Shown: one piece after another, positions 53,305 to 62,300 of the stretch
Layout of the letters: each line of letters starts with the position of its first letter
Position numbering within the stretch: the first letter of the stretch is position 1
Assembly: GCF_007680605.1 (NCBI RefSeq)
Contig: NZ_VEIO01000001.1
Span: forward strand, 434,001-498,000
DNA: 64,000 nucleotides
DNA from: Paenibacillus xylanexedens
Lineage (GTDB): Bacteria; Bacillota; Bacilli; Paenibacillales; Paenibacillaceae
Direction of reading: 5' to 3'
Position numbers and translations under genes: made by a program
The notes under the pieces: model-generated
Databases searched by the model: none
Told to the model about the DNA's origin: nothing
Seen by the model: the letters and a program-made list of their open reading frames with translations, nothing else

Positions 53305-56300
53305 ATGAAAAAAAGTTTGTTGCCTCGCCGTACGAAGGAAGATCGTACTCCGGCTACAGTTATTGAGGAGCAGTCAGGTAAAGATATCGCGGTGATCGGC
53401 ATGGCGCTTAAAGTCCCTGGTGCGGATTCACTCGATCAATTCTGGAGCAATCTGTGTCGCGGTGAAGATTGGATTCTTGAGGCTCCAAAGGTCAGAACGT
53501 CAGAGGGGGGAATCAAGGCACCACGACGTGGTTATTTGAACGAGATTGACACGTTTGATGATTTCTTCTTTCGTATCCCGCCTAAAGAGGCAACGTTAAT
53601 GGACCCGTATCAAAGGTTGTTTCTTGAAATTGCATGGAGTGCGATTGAGGATGCAGGCTATGGCGGGGATCGCATAAAAGGAAGTCGGACTGGTGTTTAT
53701 GTCGGATCAGGACATGAAAACGAGTATAAACAAATGATTGCTTCATGCAATACAGATCTGTTGTCGGCAGCGGCAGTAGGTAACATGTCCTCCGCTATAG
53801 CGAGCAGAATCAGTTATTTGCTTGATCTTAGAGGTCCAAGTCTGGTCATTGATACAGCCTGTTCTTCATCGTTAATGGCTGTTCATCTAGCTTGCCAGGC
53901 ACTGCTCTCCAGAGAGTGTGACATGGCTATCGCTGGAGGCATTCAAATCATTCTAGATCCACAAGCCGAACAGCCCCAGATCGGCATTGAGTCCCCTTCG
54001 TCTAAAGTCAGGGCGTTTGATGAAGAAGCTGACGGGACGGTAAGAGGAGAGGGCATGGGCGCGATTCTACTTAAACCTTTGTCCAGAGCCATTGCGGACA
54101 ATGATCTTGTATATGCCGTAATTAAAGCGAGTGTCTCCAATCAGGATGGTAAATCCATAGGCATTACGTCACCTAACCGGGCGGCTCAGGAACAGCTTCT
54201 TATTCGTGCTTGGGAGCGTGCAGGTATTCACCCGGCCTCATTATCCTATATCGAAACGCATGGTACAGGAACACCGATCGGTGATCCGATTGAGGTTCGT
54301 GCTATCCATAATGCGTTCCGTGTGTATACCGATAAAGTCCAGTTCTGTGCGATCGGCTCACTTAAGCCCAATATCGGACATTTGTATCATGCAGCTGGCA
54401 TTGTTAGTTTTATTAAATCAGCGTTGGCGCTTCATCATGAACAGCTTCCGCCTTCGCTCTATTTTGAAAAGCCCAACCCGCAAATCGAATTTGCGAATTC
54501 TCCTGTATATGTCAATGCTCACTTATCGGATTGGAAGAGAGGTACGGATGTACGCCGATGCGGAGTAAGCTCTTTCGGTATGAGTGGCACCAATTGTCAC
54601 GTTGTACTGGAAGAGGCAAGCGAAAGAAAGGTTTTTCTTTCGCCGAATACACAGAACGGACCTTCCTTGTTCACTTTATCTGCCAGAACGCTAACCTCTT
54701 TGCGGTCTCTGATCGATAAATATCGTCTTTTTCTTCTTACATCTGATCCACAATCTTTTGCAAACATTTGTTATACCTCGAATATTGGTAGAGGCGTGTA
54801 CGAGTACAAACTTGCAGTAATAGCACATCACCATCAAGAGTTACAGGACAAGCTGGCATGGTTGCAGCATGAGACTTTCACCGGGCAATACGGTGAATTG
54901 GCGGAGGGAATCTGGTTCGGTGGACCTGAGCAGGATAGAACCTTAACTTCCTCCGAATTGGACTCAAACGTGGCGATGCCAAGTCTGGTAAATGTTAATG
55001 TCTTGTATAAGATTGCTACCCAGTACGTTAATGGTCAACCCATCGATTGGAAAGATCTCCATGCTGGAAGCGGCAAGCGTGTAGTTTCAGTTCCGACATA
55101 TGCATTCGATCAACATCGGCACTGGATTGTTCCTATGTTGGTGTCAGAGAGCAGAGGGGAAGTTAACCACAAACCGGAGGGAAAAAAGGAGAATTCAACG
55201 ATGGAAAATCGGGTTGTCCAGGACGCAAATATTCTTTCCTTCACAAGCGCGGTACAGGAAATGATGTCGAATATCTCAGGATACTCTCCGGAAGACATCG
55301 GGATAAATCGAAATTTCATGGAACTTGGTATGGATTCTATCTTGCTGGTCAATGCCAAACATGCAATTAAAAATCAATTTGGCGTAGATATTCCGATGCA
55401 TCTGTTTTTTGAAGAGATGTCTACCGTCGCTGAAGTAGGGAAATATATTGCCAGTCAATCGCAGCAATTGCCAGAGTCTCCGATTCTAAACGGGCAAACA
55501 GAGGATAAGAGAGTGCCTCGGGATGCCGCACGTTTGCAAAATGTATATGTACATCCGTACGCAGCATCAGCAGAGGAAGAGAGCGAATCGAGTAATCAAT
55601 CCGTAGCAGGTTCAGGTCTGGAGGGGATTGTACAGAAGCAACTGGACTTGATGACTCTCCAACTTTCCATGTTACAGGCAGGTTCTGCAGGATCGGAAGC
55701 TTCTGCAATTCGTTTGTCGGCGGCGACGGCAGTGCAGGCGAATAAACCGGTGAAAAAAGACTATTTCGACGATTTGGCGGAGAGCCCGAGCGTGCCCTCT
55801 AATTTTACAAAAGAACGTGTACCGACCAATCGGCCCTATGTCCCGTTCCAGAAGCTTGAAACGCATTCGAAAACAGGATTGAACCCTGTACAAGAGCATT
55901 TTATAGATGAATTTATTTCCAGATATACTGCCAAAACAGTGCGATCACAGCTTCACACACAAGCTTTCCGTAAAGTGGTGGCTAATAATCGCAATGTGGC
56001 AGGTTACCGCCCCTACTGGAAGGATATCGTCTATCAGATCGTCGTTGATCAGGCCGAAGGATCTAACATTACGGATATCGATGGGAATCGTTATATTGAC
56101 TTGACGATGGGCTTCGGTGTGAACCTGTTCGGCCATCAGGTGTCTTTTATTAACGAAGCAATGCAAGAGGCTGTTCAGAAGGGAATGTGTGTTGGCCCGA
56201 TCAATGCAAATGCTGGTCAGGTTGCATCTGCCTTGCGTGAATTGACTGGAATAGAACGTGCCGCGTTTTTTAATTCCGGGACAGAAGCGATCATGGTTGC

Positions 56301-59300
56301 CATGCGTTTGGCTCGAGCGGCTACAAACCGAAAAAAAATAGTGGTCTTTTCAGGTTCTTATCACGGTACTTTCGATGGTGTTTTGGCCATGAGTGCAGGA
56401 CTCGGAGGCAGTAGCACACCAATCGCTCCAGGGATTTTGCAAGGTATGGTGGAAGACCTCATTGTCCTGAATTACGATCATCCCGAATCACTGCGGATGA
56501 TCGAACAGCGTGCTGGAGAGCTGGCAGCAGTACTGGTAGAACCGGTACAAAGCCGTAGGCCAGACATTCAGCCAACCGCCTTTCTCCAAAAGCTGCGTTC
56601 GTTGACCGCCTCAGAGGGCATCGCTTTGATTTTTGATGAAGTCATCACCGGATTCCGCATTCATCCTGGAGGTGCGCAGGCATGGTTCGGCATTGAAGCC
56701 GATATGGTGGTCTATGGCAAGGTGGTCGGTGGAGGTTTGCCGATTGGCATCGTCGCTGGAAAAGAACGATATTTGGACGGCATAGACGGAGGAATGTGGT
56801 CTTTTGGGGATTCCTCGTTCCCTCCGCATGAAGAACGGAGAACTTTTGTAGCCGGAACGTTCTGCCAGCATCCGTTGGCTATGAATGCTGCTCTGGCAGT
56901 CCTGCGGCGGTTGCAGGAGGAAGGTCCGGCCCTTCAGGAGCAATTGAACAGGAAGACGGCGGCTTTGGCAGACAGACTGAATCATTACTTTGCAGAAGAA
57001 CTGGTGCCGCTTGAGATTGTGCATTTTGGTTCCTTGTTCCGTTTTGTGCAAAAGTCTGATCTGGAGCTTCTGTACTATTTGTTAATCGAGAAAGGAATTT
57101 ATATTTGGGAAGGCCGAAACTGTTTTTTATCGACGGCTCATTCGGAAGCAGATATTGATCGTATTGTAGATGCCGTTCAATCGAGTATAGAGGAATTGCG
57201 AAGTGCCGGATTCCTGCCTCCGAGTTCACCGACCTCGCCGGGAGGCGGGAGAAAGCAAGCCAGTAAAGCAGTGGCGGTAGAAGCACGAAAACAAGCCGAG
57301 ATCCACCCGCTTACATCGGAACAGACGCAACTCTGGTTCGCATCTCTGGCCAATGATAATATGAGCCATGCTTACGTGGAGTCTGTCGTACTTCGTTTGG
57401 AAGGAGCAGTGGATACCAAAAGGTTACGGGAAGCCGTTCGTTATGTGGTCCAAAGACACGGGATGTTGCGAACCCACTTCTCTAACGATGAAGGGCTGTA
57501 TTACACGGAGCCGTTTGAGAACGTAGCTTCGAAAATTATGTTTGAAGAAGCCGAAGGTTTAGAAGAATCAGAAGCCTTGCCCGAAGCCATTCAACAGAAA
57601 TGGAGCAATGGATTTGATCTGTCGAATAGTCCTTTGATCCGATTCTGTCTGCTACATCTCGGGCATCAGCAGTACAGACTCATCATGCAAGTGCATCATC
57701 TCGTAGCAGATGGCTGGTCCATTGTTCAGATTCTGAAAGAGATTGCTGGGTACTATACGACGCAAAATCGGTTGCAGTCCCCTGACTCTGTATTGTTTTC
57801 TGCATTTGCACAGTGGCAACTTAATCTGCCGCTGGAGGAGAAGCAACATGCAAGGGAGTTTTGGACCAGACGGCTTTCCACTCCGATGCCGGAGCTGGTT
57901 GTATCTGCTCGGCTCGCTTCGGAGTCTGTCTCACTTTATCCGGGAATGCGTCTGTACAGGAGCTTGAACACTGAATTCACGGCAGGGTTGAGGGCATTCG
58001 GTAAAAAAAAGGGTGTCTCCTTGTTTATGCTGATGCTTGCGGCTTATAACATGCTGTTATCTCGAATTTCAGGTCTCCGGCAGATCACGGTTGGTATTCC
58101 CGTGGCTGGTCAGCTACAGATGGGGCTGCCCCAATTGGTGGGTCAATGTGTCAACTTACTGCCCTTTTCAAGCCAGTTGCCAGCTAAGGAAGAACTATCC
58201 GGATACGCGACACTAGTAAGAGGAGAAATGCTTGAGCTACTGGAGCACCAGCGTTGCTCTTACGTAGACATCGTTACGGCACTAGTCACGGAAGGAGAGT
58301 CTGTTTATCCTCCGGTCATCAACACCATTTTTAATTTTGACAAAACGCCTGAATTACACTTCGGAGACCTGAGAGTACAGCTTAAGTCGTTTCAGCCATC
58401 GTCCTTCAAATACCCGATCAGCATGAATGTCCTTGAGATGGATCAAGAATTGGTGCTGGAATTAGATGTGGGGGATGGAGTATGTGGACGGGAAGAGGCC
58501 GAAGGCTGGCTTGAAACATACACCTTATTACTGGATACGGTTGAGTCCAAAGTATGGAAGGAAGGAAAGGCAGAGCCCAATTCTCGGTGTAGTAAAATAC
58601 ATACTTTATTATCGACACCATCGTTCGTTTCATCCGAGAAGCTTGCCACTTCCCTTAATCCGTGCGGAAATGATCTCACTACCGAGCAAGCTCGGAAAAA
58701 CTTAAATGATAGAGCTGCAGGGTATGCCCCTCCGGTTACGGAAATGCAGATCAGGATTCATCGGATATGGCTTGAAATAATGAAGTTGGAAAACGCCGGC
58801 ATTCATGATCATTTCCTGGCGGTGGGTGGTAATTCACTTGCAGCTACAGTCATTACGGCCCGACTTCAAAAAGAATTAGGAATCAACGTTCCGCTAAGTC
58901 TGTTGTTCCGCCATTCAACGATTGCCGAGTTGGCACAAGTGCTGGACGAGGTTCCCACCGCTGAACCCATGCGGATTCCGAAGGCACGTCCAGCCCAGTG
59001 CTACCCACAGTCTGCTTCTCAGCGTTCGATCTTTGCTGTAGAGAAACTGGGTAGAGCAGGTACGGCTTACAACGTCACCGGACTGATTACCGTGGATGGC
59101 TCGCTTGACCTGCAACGCTTGAATGTGGCGGCCAATGCACTGGTGAAGAGACATGAATGTTTGCGAACCTCTTTTGATCTGGATGAAGATGAGCCGGTAC
59201 AGCGTGTGTTCAACGAGGCAACCATGGAAATTCCCATGCATTTGTTGGACAGTGATACAACGGAGGAAACGATTCTGCGCACGATCCGGCCGTTTGACCT

Positions 59301-62300
59301 CGAACAAGCACCGCTGATGCGGATGGAGTACTGGACTGAGCCAAAGGAATCGGGTCGGCAGTATTTGCTGATGGATATGCACCATCTGATCGCAGATGGA
59401 CTTTCAGCGAATCTGCTGCTGGAAGAGTTAGTTCAGTTGTATGACGGACAAAGCTTGCCAGCTGTCCCACTGCATATGAAGGACTTCACCCAATGGCAGT
59501 TGGGACGCTTCGGCGCAGGAGATATGAGGGAAAGTAAGAAATACTGGGCTCAGCAGTTCAAGGACGGAATTCCGCGGCTGGATTGGGGAATTTATCATCA
59601 GCGGCCTGCTGTACGCAGTTATGAAGGAGCAAGATACGGGTTCAAGCTTCCTGACGAAATTCTGGCACGTATCAAGGCATATGCCGCGGATGAGAAAGTC
59701 ACGTTATACAGCTATTTTCTAGCTGCATATAAGGTGATGCTGTCTAAATATTCTGTTCAGGAGCACATCATGGTTGGCACAACGGCATCGGGACGGTTGT
59801 ATTCGGATATCGAACGAACTCCCGGTATGTTCGTCAATACTATTCCGTTGCGAAGCGATCTCTCAGGCAACCAGTGGTTCTCCAAGCTGGTCCATGAAGT
59901 GCAGGTAAATGCGGTGCATGCATTGGAGCATCAGGAATATCCGCTGGAACAATGGATTGCTCTCGAGAACGGGGAGCGGGATTCGGGTCGGAATCCTTTG
60001 TTTGATGCGGTTTATGTTTACCAACATGAGGCTCTTTCTACGGAGCCGCAAATAGGTGGTGGCGTCAAGTTCACGGCTTCCGAGTACAAAAACAGGATGG
60101 CCAAGTTTGACCTGACACTGGAAGTTGTAGAGAGACCAAATGGACTGCATCTCGATCTTGAATATTGTACGGAAGTATTTCACCCTGAAGCTATAGAAGC
60201 AATGGCTGGACACGTAGTTGCCATCTTGGAAGCTGTGTCCCATCAACCTGACGTTTCTATCTCGGAAATCAGCTTGCTCCATGCTTCGGAAACCAAGCAG
60301 CTGCTCCATGAATTTAATGAAACGGATAACCAGCGGCTCCTTGATCAGCCGATCTTCGTTTTATTTGAAGAACAAGTTCAACGAACACCTGATGCCATAG
60401 CAGTATCTTGTGCAGGCGTGCAACTCACCTACCTTGAGCTTAACATGAGAGCCAATCGATTTGCTCAGGTGTTGAAGGAGCAGGGAGTGCTGCGAGAGAT
60501 GGCCGTTGGCCTGGTTATGAGGCGATCTCCCGACCTGCTGGCAGCCATCCTCGGTATATGGAAAGCAGGTGCCTGTTATGTGCCGATCGATCCGTCGTAC
60601 CCGAGGGACCGTATCCGTTATATATTAGACGACTGTAAGGCACAGTGGGTCATTGCGGATGAAGCCTATGAGGAATTGTGCAATTTTTCGGGTTCAGTAA
60701 TGCTGACGGAGGAAGTGCACGGAAACGTACCTTTAACACCAGTGAACCTTGAACGAATTGCCGGGCCTGACGACCTGGCCTACATCATCTATACATCAGG
60801 TTCTACGGGCAAGCCCAAGGGCGTTATGGTAGAACATCGAGGTTTGACCAACTACATTCGTTGGGCAGATCAGACCTATGTACGAGGGGAAAAGATTCGT
60901 TTTTCGTTGTATTCATCCATTTCATTTGACTTGACGGTAACATCGATGTTTACACCCCTACTGTCGGGGAACCAAATTATTATTTATGCGGAAGATGTGG
61001 AGTTCGCGCTTGAACGGATTTGTGAAGATGGTGAAGTGGATCTCATTAAATTAACGCCTTCCCATCTAAAACTCCTGTCTCTTTATAACACAAAAGGATC
61101 AAGCTTGAAGCGTTTTATCGTAGGTGGTGAAGCATTCGAGAGCTCCGCGGCAGCGGATATTATCTCTATGTTCGGTCCGCATGTTGAAATTTACAACGAG
61201 TATGGCCCTACCGAGACGGTCGTTGGCTGTATGATCCATCAATACGACCCTGCTGAAACATATAGCGAGGTGCCTATTGGCTGGCCGATTGACAATATGC
61301 GGTTATATGTTTCCGATGAACAAGGGAATTTGCAGGCGAAACATCTTCCCGGAGAACTGTGTATTGCCGGTATTGCCGTAGCCAGAGGATATGTGAATCA
61401 GCCTGAGCTGACCGAGGAGAAGTTTGTATCGGACAGGTTCCATGAACCCGGCAAGGTTTACCGTACCGGAGATCTGGTGCGTTGGTTGCCAGCAGGTGGA
61501 ATGGAGTATCTAGGCAGAATCGATGAACAAGTTAAAATTCGGGGTCACCGGATTGAAATGGGAGAGATTCGCAATTTGATTCTCGCATATTCATCTATTC
61601 GCGAAGCGGCAGTGATTGTTCAAGAGACGGAGAGTAGAGGGAAGCATCTGTGCGCTTTCTATGTCTCGACAGAAAAGTTGGAGACGTCGGTGCTGGAAAG
61701 TTATCTCTCGGCATATCTACCTCAATATATGTTGCCGTCCGAGTATATTCGTTTGGATCGACTCCCGCTTTCTGCCAATGGAAAGGTGGATATCAAGAAA
61801 CTACCTGTTATGTTGGCAGAGCAGGCTCCGTTCGAGCATCCACCTCTGGTTGAAATCCTTGGTGAGGCGGAGTTGTTGCAAGCATGGCGTGAAATACTCA
61901 AAGCGCCTGATGCCAGCAGAGATGATCAATTTATGCGACTTGGCGGGGATTCGATCAAGGCAATCCAGATTGCGGCTCGTATGAAAAAGTGTGGATATCG
62001 GCTTGAATCGGCTGAAATTTTACGTTTGAAAACGGTGAGCAGCATTGCCCCAATGCTTATTCCGATGGACGATACATCACCCGGCAGCGCTTCAGAGCCT
62101 ATAGAGGGTGATGTACCTCTGTCGCCTATTCAACACTGGTTTTTCAAGCAAAATTTTGCCGAAATGAATTATTGGAATAACAGCGTGACGCTGATTAGTG
62201 TTACGAGGTTCAACGAACGGTTTGTCAGAGAAGCACTCCGATTGCTCACGGTTCATCATGATGCACTGCGAATGACATTTAAGCGAAATGGCAACCACAA

